This document shows, piece after piece, positions 32,201-42,338 of a stretch of DNA of 52,320 bases. Under the pieces are notes generated by a model. The model did no database searches, had not been told where the DNA came from, and saw only the letters and a list, made by a program, of their open reading frames with translations. Source of the stretch: Actinacidiphila cocklensis (GTDB lineage Bacteria > Actinomycetota > Actinomycetes > Streptomycetales > Streptomycetaceae). Where the stretch lies: contig NZ_CAJSLV010000077.1 of NCBI RefSeq assembly GCF_907177275.1, positions 1 to 52,320 of the forward strand. The letters run 5' to 3'. Position 1 is the first letter of the stretch. Every line of letters begins with the position of its first letter. The position numbers and the translations under genes were made by a program.

Positions 32201-34162
32201 GAGCGCCGGGTCGAGCCGCAGCCCGAAGTCGTAGACCCAGACCCTGGACTGGTCGGCGCGGTGCAGCTCGTAGGGCCGTTCGTCCACCACCTCGACGCCG
32301 AGCCGCTGCAGCACCGGCAGCACCGCGGACAGCGAGACCGGCGCCCCGGTGCGGTAGATCTTGAACCGCCGCTCCTCGGGCGCGGCCCCGACCGGCTCGT
32401 AGAGGCTGAGGGTGAAGTCGTCCGCGCCCAGCTCCTCGAAGTGCTGGAGGTCGGCGACCGCCACCCGCGGCGGGAAGTCGGCCCGGTAGCCGTCGGGGAA
32501 GGCCTGCCCGTAGCGGCGGACCAGCTCGGCGGAGCGCTCCTCGCCGCATTCCGCGGTGAGCGCCTCGGCGAAGCCGTCGGCCCAGGAGCGCGTGGCGTCC
32601 GACAGCCGCGCCTCGATGCGCTCGACGTCGGCGTCGTCCAGCTCCCGCAGCGAGCCGCCCGGGTCGATGCGGATCACGAAGTGCAGCCTGGACAGCACCG
32701 ACTCGGTGTTCCACGCGGTGAAGTCGACGCTGTGGCCGCCCAGTTCGTCCTGCAGGATGGTGGTCAGCCGCAGCCGCACCGCAGTGGTGTAGCGGTCCCG
32801 CGGGAGGTACACCAGGGCGGAGAAGTAGCGGCCGTACTCGTCCTGGCGCAGGAACAGCCGCAGTTTGCGCCGCTCCTGGAGGTAGAGCACGCTGGTGGCG
32901 ATGGACCGCAGCTCGTCAGCCGGGGTCTGGAACAGCTCGTCGCGCGGGTAGGTCTCCAGGATCTGCAGCAGGTCGCGGCCGTCGTGGCTGTCGGCGGAGA
33001 AGCCGGCGCCCTCCAGCACCTCCTCGACCTTGCGGCGGACCACCGGCACCCGGCGGACCGACTCGGTGTACGCGGCCGAGGAGAAGAGCCCGAGGAAGCG
33101 CCGCTCCCCGATCACGTTGCCGTCGGCGTCGAACTTCTTCACCCCGACGTAGTCCAGATACGACGGCCGGTGGACGGTGGAGCGGCTGTTGGCCTTGGTC
33201 AGGATCAGCAGCTTGTGCTCCCTGGCCTTGGCACGGGCGTCGGCGGGCAGCCGGCTGAACGACGCGGAGTTGGGGTGCCCCGGGTGGGTGCTGTCGGCGT
33301 GCGGGTGCTGCGGGTCGGAGCGCAGGATGCCCAGCCCGGTGCCCGGCACGGCGACCAGCACGTCCTCCGAGCCGCCGTTCTCCGCGGTGTCGGTGGTCAG
33401 CTCGTACTCGCGGTAGCCGAGGTAGGTGAAGTGGTCGCCGTCGAGCCAGCGCAGCAGCTCCAGGGCCTCGCCGGTCTCCTGCTCGGGCAGCGGCGGCGGG
33501 GCGGCGGCCAGCTCGTCGGCGATGGACTGAGCGGCCTGCCGCATCTTCGCCCAGTCCTCGACGGACTCCCGCACGTCGGACAGGACCCGGCGCAGGTCGG
33601 CGGTGATCTCCCCGAGGTCGGCCCGGTCGGTCTCCCGGTCGATCTCGACGTGGATCCAGGACTCGACCAGCATGTCGTGCGGGAGGGTGCCGTCCGCGTC
33701 CTCGGGGACGGTGGCCATGACCTCCAGCAGCTTGCCCGTGACGTCGCGGCGGACCGTGAACTGCGGGTGGACCACCACGTGGATCGCCCGGTTGGCCTGG
33801 GTCAGCGCGTTGGTCACCGAGTCCACGAGGAAGGGCATGTCGTCGGTGACCACCTCGACGACGGTGTGGCTGCACTGCCAGCCGTTCTCCTCGACGGTCG
33901 GGGTGTGCACCCGTACATTCGCGGTGCCCTGCGGGCGTACCTCGGCGAGCCGGTAGTGGGACAGCGCGGCACCGAAGATGTCGTCCGGATCACGGTCGAC
34001 CACGTCTTCCGGCGCGCTGTGCAGGTAGTACCGCTGGAGAAACGCGGTCATCGCCGCTGCGTCGAGGCCCTGCCCCGGCAGTTTCCCCTTCTGGCTGTTC
34101 TCACCGACCCGCGCTGCCTGTTCCAGCCGCTCGGCCTTGGTTTCGTCCAGCTTGGTCTGCAT
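29207..34162 (-). CDS. NAD-dependent glutamate dehydrogenase, large (180-kDa) class
   Basis: Oxidatively deaminates glutamate to 2-oxoglutarate and ammonium with NAD. The 1651-residue length matches the 180-kDa class first described in Streptomyces clavuligerus. ATG 34162 follows CAGGAG. The long N-terminal half carries ACT-like regulatory regions; the catalytic core shows GGLRWSDRREDFRTE, LVKAQMVKNTVIVPVGAKGGF-type sequence with the substrate Lys, and later VVGEGGNLGFTQ in the Rossmann part. It is cytoplasmic and used in glutamate catabolism. A perfect 14-bp palindrome lies 145 bp upstream. It is monocistronic, judging from the 287-bp gap before it and the convergent terminator after it. Confidence 0.94.
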   Translation of the reverse strand: MQTKLDETKAERLEQAARVGENSQKGKLPGQGLDAAAMTAFLQRYYLHSAPEDVVDRDPDDIFGAALSHYRLAEVRPQGTANVRVHTPTVEENGWQCSHTVVEVVTDDMPFLVDSVTNALTQANRAIHVVVHPQFTVRRDVTGKLLEVMATVPEDADGTLPHDMLVESWIHVEIDRETDRADLGEITADLRRVLSDVRESVEDWAKMRQAAQSIADELAAAPPPLPEQETGEALELLRWLDGDHFTYLGYREYELTTDTAENGGSEDVLVAVPGTGLGILRSDPQHPHADSTHPGHPNSASFSRLPADARAKAREHKLLILTKANSRSTVHRPSYLDYVGVKKFDADGNVIGERRFLGLFSSAAYTESVRRVPVVRRKVEEVLEGAGFSADSHDGRDLLQILETYPRDELFQTPADELRSIATSVLYLQERRKLRLFLRQDEYGRYFSALVYLPRDRYTTAVRLRLTTILQDELGGHSVDFTAWNTESVLSRLHFVIRIDPGGSLRELDDADVERIEARLSDATRSWADGFAEALTAECGEERSAELVRRYGQAFPDGYRADFPPRVAVADLQHFEELGADDFTLSLYEPVGAAPEERRFKIYRTGAPVSLSAVLPVLQRLGVEVVDERPYELHRADQSRVWVYDFGLRLDPALGDLGDDARERFQEAFSATWTDRAENDGFNSLVLRAGLDWRQAMVLRAYAKYLRQAGSTFSQDYMEDTLRTNVHTTRLLVNLFQARFSPDHQRAGSELTDGILEELDGALDQVASLDEDRILRSFLSLIKATLRTNYFQRAEDGQPHRYLSVKFDPQAIPELPAPRPAYEIWVYSPRVEGVHLRFGKVARGGLRWSDRREDFRTEVLGLVKAQMVKNTVIVPVGAKGGFVGKRLPDPAADRDAWLAEGIACYKTFISGLLDITDNLVAGEVVPPRDVVRHDGDDTYLVVAADKGTASFSDIANEVAVSYGFWLGDAFASGGSVGYDHKKMAITSSGAWESVKRHFREMGHNTQEEDFTVVGIGDMSGDVFGNGMLLSEHIRLVAAFDHRHIFLDPKPDAATSYAERRRLFELPRSSWADYDTSVISPGGGIYPRTAKSIPVNAHVRAALGIAPGAAKITPAELMKAILQAQVDLLWNGGIGTYVKASTESNVDVGDKANDAIRIDGSELRVKVVGEGGNLGFTQLGRIEFARSGGPEGEGGRINTDAIDNSAGVDASDHEVNIKILLNSVVAEGDLTVKQRNTLLAEMTHEVGNLVLRNNYAQNVALGNSMAQANSLLHAHQRFIRRLVRDGHLDRALEFLPTDRQIRERLNAGQGLSQPEMAVILAYAKITTAEELIHTGLPDDPYLLGLLHAYFPVPLRERFAPQINTHALHREIVTTVLVNDTINTGGSTFLHRFREEIGATTEEIVRAHTAARAIFGLGPIWDEVESLDNTVDAAVQTRIRLHSRRLVERATRWLLNNRMQPLQIAETIDDFAAGVAAVWSQLPKLLRGADAEWYETLHDELIGGGVPEELAIRVAGFSSAFPALDIVEVAHRSGKEPLDVAAIYFDLADRLQITQLLDRIILLPRADRWQSMARAAIREDLFAAHAALTADVLAAGDDLATPEQRYQAWEEQNSGLIGRARTTLEEIQGAEEFDLASLSVAMRTFRTLLRTHR

Positions 34163-34306
34163 GTCCTCTGACTCCTGTCGCGCGCCATTGCGTGACGTCG
34201 GTGGGTGGCACGACGTACCGCGACGCGGGGTTTCCGCTGCAGGACGACGTTATGCCGGAAAAGGGGTTCGCCGTACCCGTCGGCACGAACCTGCCCCGGG
34301 AGAACG

Positions 34307-34320
34307 GATCAACGTTGATC
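34307..34320. promoter_or_regulatory. 14-bp perfect palindrome upstream of NAD-GDH, candidate operator
   Basis: GATCAACGTTGATC is perfectly self-complementary. It lies in the 287-bp gap 34163-34449, 145 bp upstream of the NAD-GDH start and about 130 bp downstream of the HAD gene's stop (both genes read leftward). Such a symmetrical site in an otherwise GC-rich gap suggests a dimeric repressor or activator site. The regulator is unknown. Confidence 0.45.
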
Positions 34321-34449
34321 ACGGCGTCCAGGCTATCGCTCCGTCCGGGGTGGCTGTCAGGAGACGTCTTCGTACAAATGCGCCAGACACCTTTGGCCCG
34401 AATGGACAGAAACCGGCCGGGAACGCGTGCGGAACGCGGCGGCGATCCG

Positions 34450-35103
34450 TCAGGAAACTATTCGCTCGGCCTGCTCGACGGCCTCGGCGAGACTGTCCAC
34501 CACCGGCACCCCGGCGGACTCCAGGGCGGCCCTGCTGTGCGATCCCCCGGTGTAGAGCACGGCATGCGCACCCACGTGCGCGGCGGCGGCCGCGTCGTCC
34601 AGGGCGTCGCCGATCACCACGACCTCACGCGGGTCGAGGGGGCCGAGCGACTCCAGGTGGCGGACCATCTGGGCGGCCTTGCCCGCGGCCGAGTTCCCGG
34701 TGCGGCCGTCGACCCGCACGAAGTGCTCGGTGATGCCGTGCGATGCCACGATCGGCACCAGCTGCTCGTGCGGGGCGAGCGAGCACAGCGACTGGGTCAG
34801 CCCGGCGGCCCGGCGGGTGGCCAGCAGGTCGGCGGCACCCTCGGCCAGCCGGCAGTTGTCCGCGAGCGCCCAGTAGTAGCGGTGGAAGGTCGCATCCATG
34901 ACCTCCCACTCGGCGTCCGAGGGCAGCCGGCCGATCAGCCGCTCGTAGAACCTGGGCACGGGCACGCAGTACAGCTCGCGGTAGCGGTCGAGGGTGATCG
35001 GGGGCAGGCCGAGTTCGGCGAAGGAGGCGTTCGTCGCCTCGATCACTGCGTCGATGTCGTGGAAAAGGGTGCCGTTCCAGTCCCATACGAGATGCGTGCT
35101 CAT
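34450..35103 (-). CDS. HAD-superfamily phosphatase
   Basis: A 217-residue cytoplasmic protein. ATG 35103 gives MSTHLVWDWNGTLFHD, where the first Asp of DWNGT is the expected nucleophile; an upstream in-frame TTG is unlikely to be used. Later HAD motifs are also visible: Ser in SLCSLAPHE, and VVVIGDALDDAAAAAHVGA with the metal-binding acidic pair. Size and cap layout (helical cap of about 70 residues) fit phosphoglycolate-phosphatase-like or pyrophosphatase-like HADs. No clear Shine-Dalgarno is seen. The substrate is unknown. Confidence 0.85.
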   Translation of the reverse strand: MSTHLVWDWNGTLFHDIDAVIEATNASFAELGLPPITLDRYRELYCVPVPRFYERLIGRLPSDAEWEVMDATFHRYYWALADNCRLAEGAADLLATRRAAGLTQSLCSLAPHEQLVPIVASHGITEHFVRVDGRTGNSAAGKAAQMVRHLESLGPLDPREVVVIGDALDDAAAAAHVGAHAVLYTGGSHSRAALESAGVPVVDSLAEAVEQAERIVS

Positions 35104-35147
35104 GGAAAGAACCGTACTCGGGCGGGGGGTCAAGACGTTCTGCGGCC

Positions 35148-35156
35148 TGTGGATAA
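35148..35156 (-). promoter_or_regulatory. Perfect DnaA box in intergenic gap
   Basis: TGTGGATAA, i.e. TTATCCACA on the minus strand, in the 97-bp gap between the DUF6912 gene and the HAD gene. The surrounding CTGTGGATAACTCGG (35147-35161) recurs with one change at 44063-44077. Binding by DnaA is inferred from the consensus only. Confidence 0.45.
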
Positions 35157-35200
35157 CTCGGGTCCCGGTGTGACCGTACGCTGATCGGCCGGGCGTTCGA

Positions 35201-35707
35201 TCAGCCGATCAGATTGGGGATCTCCTGGGTGGCGAACCAGAGCAGTTCGTGGTCCTCGGCGCCGTCCACCGTGAACTGCGCGTCGTCGTCGCCGGCGTCC
35301 GCCGCGCCCAGCGCGGCCGCCGCGGCCGCGACGTCCCGCTCGGCGTCGTCGGCGTCCAGGTGGACCGCGGCGGCGTCGGCCAGCAGCACCTGCCGCGTCA
35401 GCCGGACCTCGCCGAGCGCGGCGGGGTCGAGCGCGCGGTCGGGGTCGAAGCGGACCTCGGCGTCGGGCACGTCCACCGCGATGACCGTGCGGCGGCGTGC
35501 CACATCCGGGTGAACCGCGAGCAGCCGGAGCGACGCCTGAGCGGCCCGGTTCAGCGCCGCGTACTCGAGTTCCTCTATGTCGTCGGAGACATACCACTCG
35601 CGCAGGCTCGGCGTGACCGCGAAGGCGTCGAGCGGTACAGGACCCACCTCGCCCGCCTTGTACGCCTCGGCCAGTCCCGCCAGGGTCGTCGGAATATAGA
35701 CGCGCAT
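35201..35707 (-). CDS. DUF6912 family protein of unknown function
   Basis: A 168-residue soluble, acidic protein from ATG 35707 (MRVYIPTTLAGLAEAY). The N-terminal half has the conserved-looking TPSLREWYVSDDIEELEYAALNRA region (spread over residues ~32-56). The C-terminal third is Ala/Asp-rich (DAGDDDAQFTVDGAEDHELLWF). There is no signal peptide, membrane helix or catalytic motif. I take it to be the actinobacterial DUF6912 family, conserved near secA and HAD genes in Streptomyces. The function is not known and I do not infer one. Confidence 0.75.
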   Translation of the reverse strand: MRVYIPTTLAGLAEAYKAGEVGPVPLDAFAVTPSLREWYVSDDIEELEYAALNRAAQASLRLLAVHPDVARRRTVIAVDVPDAEVRFDPDRALDPAALGEVRLTRQVLLADAAAVHLDADDAERDVAAAAAALGAADAGDDDAQFTVDGAEDHELLWFATQEIPNLIG

Positions 35708-35846
35708 AGCGTGAAGCATACGTGCGCAACCATCCGGATAGGTGAATTCCACGGCGCCTTCGAACAGCGCCCCGCAGGTTTGCCTGCCGGACACGGCGAC
35801 CCCTAGAACCGGACTACCAGCCAGTAACAATCTTGGGGAGCCACTC

Positions 35847-36404
35847 GTGCAGCCACCGCAGCCACCCGCCGCAGCCCCCTCGGGCGCCACCCCCGACCCG
35901 CGGCGCAAGCGCGTTCCCGGGCGCGTACCGCCGTCCGCGCCCGTGCCGCCGCGCAGGTCCGGCGGCGCGGGGTCGGCGCCGTCCGGACGCCGGGACACCC
36001 GCCGTCCCGCGGGGCGGCCGCAGGGTGCCCGTCCGCCGGCCCGTCCCGGCCTGCCGATGTCGGCGCACGACTGGTTCGCCGGCCGGCTGCTCGACGTGCT
36101 GACCGGCCGGCAGCCGCTGACGATGCTGGCCGGCAAGGTCAGGGACGAGGCGTACCAGCAGCTGTGGGAGCTGCACGCGCAGCGGGCCGACTGGCGCCCG
36201 CGCGGCAGCCGCGGGCGTACCCCTTTCGTGTACCGCTGCCACGCCTACCGGACCTACCGCGGAGCGCTCGAAGTGTGCGCTGTGGTGTGCCTGGACCGGG
36301 ACGTCTTCCGTGCGCTGGCCTTCCGCCTGGAGTCCGGCGGCGCGCGGGCGACCTCCGGGTACGGCCCCGAACGCTGGCACTGCACCGCGGTCGCCGCCAG
36401 GTGA
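35847..36404 (+). CDS. Rv3235 family protein
   Basis: 185 residues from GTG 35847, 6 nt after GGGGAG (35835-35840). The first ~70 residues are Pro/Arg/Gly-rich and probably disordered. The conserved domain then begins at SAHDWFAGRLLDVLTGRQPL and includes LAGKVRDEAYQQLW and a C-terminal GYGPERWHCTAV. This fits the Rv3235 family, which sits next to secA across actinobacteria. The position here, converging on secA with a shared terminator, is the conserved one. The biochemical role is unknown; a link to export is guilt by association only. Confidence 0.8.
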   Translation: MQPPQPPAAAPSGATPDPRRKRVPGRVPPSAPVPPRRSGGAGSAPSGRRDTRRPAGRPQGARPPARPGLPMSAHDWFAGRLLDVLTGRQPLTMLAGKVRDEAYQQLWELHAQRADWRPRGSRGRTPFVYRCHAYRTYRGALEVCAVVCLDRDVFRALAFRLESGGARATSGYGPERWHCTAVAAR

Positions 36405-36470
36405 CCCCAGGCCGTGCGGCTGCGGAACCCGCGGCAATATGCGGCGGGATTCGCGCACCGCGGCATGACG

Positions 36471-36510
36471 CGGCCGGGGGCCGGACCGCTTCCGGTCCGG
36501 CCCCCGGCCG
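36471..36510. terminator. Strong bidirectional terminator between Rv3235-like gene and secA
   Basis: An 18-bp perfect GC-rich stem: left arm 36471-36488, right arm 36493-36510, loop CTTC. It lies in the 141-bp gap between the convergent stops at 36404 and 36546. Confidence 0.85.
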
Positions 36511-36545
36511 GTGTTCATGCCGCCCTGACGCGGGCGGCGGCGTCG

Positions 36546-39350
<2,805 letters not shown>

Positions 39351-39590
39351 GTAGGCTGGCTCCTTGCCGGTCGGGCCTGGCGCGGTTGCCGCGCGGGGCA
39401 CAGCGGGGTTTTCTGTCTGCCTCGGCCCTGCTGCAACGGCCATCGTAAGCGAGGAGACCTATGGGCCGGGAGGCCCGGCGGCGGCAAAACGGTTTTCCGC
39501 GGGTATGGGAGCTCCGCAATACTCGGCCCCCGGGGGGCTTCGCCCCCGCTGTTCCCCTTGTGTTCCCCCTTGCGGAAGGTGTGCCGAGCC
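39351..39590. promoter_or_regulatory. Divergent region between secA and the GNAT gene
   Basis: A 240-bp gap with promoters expected for both directions. A small hairpin, GGGGGC-TTC-GCCCCC (39533-39547), lies in the leader side of the GNAT gene. GAGGAG followed by ATG at 39461 looks like a start on the plus strand, but that frame runs out of phase through the GNAT gene and has no protein character. For secA (minus) no convincing -35/-10 was assigned. Confidence 0.35.
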
Positions 39591-40193
39591 ATGGAACCCG
39601 TCACTTTGACCACCTCGCGCCTGACCTTGCGCCCGCTGGAGCCCTCCGACGTCGACGCGGTGCTGGCCGCGTGCCAGGACCCGGAGATCCCGCGCTGGAC
39701 GACCGTCCCCTCGCCGTACACGCACGAACACGCGGTGGATTTCGTCGAGCGGATATCGCCGGAGGGCTGGCGCGACGACACCCTCTACAACTTCGGCGTC
39801 TTCACCCGGGAGAGCGGCGCCCTGGTCAGCTCCATGGGGCTGGTGAGGCTGGCGCAGCTGCCCGCGCCCGGCCGGCAGGCCGAGCTGGGCTACTGGACGG
39901 TGAAGGAGCAGCGCGGCCAGGGCTACACGGCGGAGGCGGGCCGGGCGGTGTGCGACTGGGCCTTCTCCGCGCTGGGCGTGGAGCGCCTGGAATGGTTCGC
40001 GGAGGCCGGCAACGTCGCCTCACGGGCGGTGGCGCTCCGTATCGGCTTCGTGATGGAGGGCACCCTGCGGTCGAAGACCGTGCAGCGCGGGACCCGGCGC
40101 GACACCTGGAGCGCGGCCCTGCTGCCCTCGGACTGGGGCCGGGATTCGGCGACCGCGTATCTGCCCCACGACCCGGGGAAGCCGTCGACGTGA
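39591..40193 (+). CDS. GNAT-family N-acetyltransferase (RimJ/RimL type)
   Basis: A 200-residue protein, ATG 39591; GGAAGG lies about 12 nt upstream. The fold is clear: N-terminal TSRLTLRPLEPSD, then AELGYWTVKEQRGQGYTAEA, where QRGQGY is the acetyl-CoA-binding (Q/R)xxGx(G/A)-like loop, and GNVASRAVALRIGFVMEGTLR, the usual final segment of RimJ-like enzymes. It is cytoplasmic. The substrate (a protein N-terminus or a small molecule) cannot be told. Confidence 0.88.
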   Translation: MEPVTLTTSRLTLRPLEPSDVDAVLAACQDPEIPRWTTVPSPYTHEHAVDFVERISPEGWRDDTLYNFGVFTRESGALVSSMGLVRLAQLPAPGRQAELGYWTVKEQRGQGYTAEAGRAVCDWAFSALGVERLEWFAEAGNVASRAVALRIGFVMEGTLRSKTVQRGTRRDTWSAALLPSDWGRDSATAYLPHDPGKPST

Positions 40194-40260
40194 TCCCGCC
40201 CGAACGGCGGTCTTCGCAGGCCAGCACCGATTGTCAGAGGGGCGTCCTACGCTTGCGGCC

Positions 40261-41448
40261 ATGACAGCGCTGCCGCCGCCCCAGCTCTCCCTGTCCGCCG
40301 ACCAGGCCCGCAGGATCGCCCTGCGCGCCCAGGGCTTCCTCGGCGCCCCCGACCGGCGGGGCGGCACCCGGGGAGTACTGCGCTCGCTGGGCGCGGTGCA
40401 GCTGGACACGATCTCGGTGCTGGCCCGCTCGCACGAGCTGATCCCCTACGCCCGGCTGGGCGCGGTGGGCAGGGAAGCGGTGGAGCAGGCGTACTGGTCG
40501 GGTGACCACGCCTTCGAGTACTGGTCGCACGCCGCCTGCATCCTGCCCATCGAGGAGTGGCCGCACTTCGCCTTCCGCCGCCGGGCACGGCGGGCACGCG
40601 GCCACCGCTGGCACGTGCTGGCCGACGCCGAGCGGTCCTGCGCCGCCGTGCTCGACCGGCTGCGGACCGGCGGGCCGCTGACGTCCACCGAGCTGGGCGG
40701 CGCTAAGAAGGGCGGACCGTGGTGGGACTGGTCCGAGACGAAGATCGCCGTCGAGTGGCTGCTGGACACCGGTGACGTGGTCTGCACCCGGCGGCGCGGC
40801 TGGAAGCGGGTCTACGACCTGGCGGAGCGCGCCGTCCCCGTTGCGCTGCTGCACGACGACATCGACGACGCCGAGTGCATGCGGCGGCTGGTCGCCCAGG
40901 CCGGCGCGGCCATGGGCGTCGCCACCCGCGCCGACCTGGCGGACTACCACCGGCTCAAGGGCGAGCAGGTCAGTGCCGTGGTCGCCGACACGGGCCTGGT
41001 CCCGGTCGAGGTCGAGGGCTGGGGCAAGCCGGCGTGGGCCGACCCGGCGGCGCTGGCGAGCGAGCCGCGCGGCCGGCACCGTACGACGCTGCTGTCGCCC
41101 TTCGACTCGCTGGTCTGGGACCGGCCGCGCACCGAGCGGATCTTCGGCTTCACCCACCGCCTGGAGGCGTACACGCCCAAGCCCAAGCGGGTCCACGGCT
41201 ACTTCGCGATGCCGCTGCTGGCCGGCGGCCGGCTCGTCGGCCGCGTCGACCCGGCACGTGAGGGCACGACACTGGTCGCCCGGCAGGTGACGCTGGACGA
41301 CCACAAGGCGGTGCAGCCCGCCGCGGACGCCATCGCGGAGGCCGCCGGCTGGGTCGGCTGCGTGGAGGCCCGGGTGGAGCGGGTGCTCCCGGAGACCCTG
41401 CGCGAGCCGCTGGTCACCGCGGTCAAGCGCAGCCACGACCGCCGCTAG
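40261..41448 (+). CDS. YcaQ/AlkX-type winged-helix DNA glycosylase (HTH_42)
   Basis: About 395 residues from ATG 40261. The HTH_42 family contains the AlkZ/YcaQ glycosylases that unhook DNA interstrand crosslinks. The catalytic region here reads GAVQLDTISV with Gln ~47 and Asp ~49, a Q-hydrophobic-D motif typical of the YcaQ (AlkX) branch rather than the Q-hydrophobic-Q of AlkZ. Other family regions are ACILPIEEWPHF, LLSPFDSLVWDR, and HGYFAMPLL. It is cytoplasmic, for repair of bulky or crosslinking N-alkyl lesions. No Shine-Dalgarno is visible; TACGCT (40248-40253) ends 7 nt before ATG, so a leaderless transcript is possible. Confidence 0.85.
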   Translation: MTALPPPQLSLSADQARRIALRAQGFLGAPDRRGGTRGVLRSLGAVQLDTISVLARSHELIPYARLGAVGREAVEQAYWSGDHAFEYWSHAACILPIEEWPHFAFRRRARRARGHRWHVLADAERSCAAVLDRLRTGGPLTSTELGGAKKGGPWWDWSETKIAVEWLLDTGDVVCTRRRGWKRVYDLAERAVPVALLHDDIDDAECMRRLVAQAGAAMGVATRADLADYHRLKGEQVSAVVADTGLVPVEVEGWGKPAWADPAALASEPRGRHRTTLLSPFDSLVWDRPRTERIFGFTHRLEAYTPKPKRVHGYFAMPLLAGGRLVGRVDPAREGTTLVARQVTLDDHKAVQPAADAIAEAAGWVGCVEARVERVLPETLREPLVTAVKRSHDRR

Positions 41449-41468
41449 GACCTGCCGCGGGGCGGGCC

Positions 41469-42215
41469 TCAGCGGATCTCCAGGATCTTCTCCCGCATCG
41501 CGTAGACCACGGCCTCCATCCTGGAGTGCAGCTGCAGCTTCTCCAGGATGTTGCGGACGTGGTTCTTCACCGTGTTCTCGCTGATGAAGAGCTGTTTGGC
41601 TATGTCCCGGTTGTTGAGCCCGGTGGCCACCAGCTTGAGGACCTCAAGCTCCCGGTCGGTGAGCTTGGGCGCGGGCAGCAGCCGCCGCTCGTCGGTGCGC
41701 TGGATCATCGACTTGAACTCGGTCAGCAGCTTGGACGCCATCGACGGGCTGATCTGCGACTGCCCGTCCGCGACCGCGCGGATCGCGGTGGCCACCTCGT
41801 CGGTGGAGATCTCCTTGAGCAGGTAACCGGTCGCCCCGGCCTTGATCGCCTCGTAGAGGTCGGCTTCCTCATCGCTTATGGTCAACATGATGATCTTGGC
41901 GCTGGGTGCCACCTCCTTGATGGAGGTGCAGGCCTCGATACCGCCGCGGCGCGGCATCCGCACATCCATCAGCACGATGTCCGGCAGCAGGTCGGCCGCC
42001 TTGTCCACCGCCTCGGCGCCGTCCCCCGCCTCGCCGACGACCTGGATGTCCTCCTCCTGCGCGAGCACGATCTCCAGGCCCCGCCGGAACAGCGCGTGGT
42101 CGTCGACCACCAGCACCCGGATCGGCTCGGCCGGCGTCGGCCCGGCCGGATCATCCGGTCCTTCGTCAGGGCCAGGTCCGCTCCCGCCGGCAGCCCGGTG
42201 CGCGAAGTCCGGCAT
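41469..42215 (-). CDS. NarL/FixJ (LuxR-type) response regulator
   Basis: 248 residues from ATG 42215 after a GGGGAGGG run. An unusual ~30-residue Pro/Asp/Gly-rich N-terminal extension precedes the receiver domain (VLVVDDHALFRRG, phospho-acceptor in LMDVRMP at Asp ~84, Thr in IMLTISDEE, Lys in GYLLKE). The C-terminal HTH_LuxR domain has LTDRELEVLKLVATGLNNRDIA and SENTVKNHVRNIL. All key residues are present, so it should be phosphorylatable. No histidine kinase gene is adjacent (MtrB pairs with MtrA), so it is an orphan in this window. Targets are unknown. Confidence 0.92.
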   Translation of the reverse strand: MPDFAHRAAGGSGPGPDEGPDDPAGPTPAEPIRVLVVDDHALFRRGLEIVLAQEEDIQVVGEAGDGAEAVDKAADLLPDIVLMDVRMPRRGGIEACTSIKEVAPSAKIIMLTISDEEADLYEAIKAGATGYLLKEISTDEVATAIRAVADGQSQISPSMASKLLTEFKSMIQRTDERRLLPAPKLTDRELEVLKLVATGLNNRDIAKQLFISENTVKNHVRNILEKLQLHSRMEAVVYAMREKILEIR

Positions 42216-42279
42216 CAAACCCTCCCCCTCAGACCAGAGTTCACCACTTCCGGTCCAGCATTTCACGTCCCGGCACGGT

Positions 42280-42306
42280 GGTGCCCCAGGACGAACCCGG
42301 GGCACC
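42280..42306 (-). terminator. Candidate terminator after hpf
   Basis: GGTGCCCC (42280-42287) and GGGGCACC (42299-42306) form a perfect 8-bp stem with an 11-nt loop, 33 bp past the hpf stop and before the response regulator gene, both read leftward. Confidence 0.5.
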
Positions 42307-42338
42307 GCGGCGCCCGCCCTACCGTGCAGCGACCCCGT

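Noticed and set aside
29213..34171. Open frame of 1652 codons on the plus strand opposite NAD-GDH
   Set aside because: Exact mirror of the NAD-GDH gene with no recognisable protein features; stop codons are rare in this phase of GC-rich coding DNA.
39461..39590. Possible small gene starting at ATG 39461 with GAGGAG upstream
   Set aside because: The frame has no stop before the GNAT gene and continues out of phase through it, giving arginine/alanine-rich nonsense.
40231..40260. TTGTCA and TACGCT as a -35/-10 pair before the YcaQ-like gene
   Set aside because: The spacing is only about 11 bp. The TACGCT alone may serve a leaderless start.
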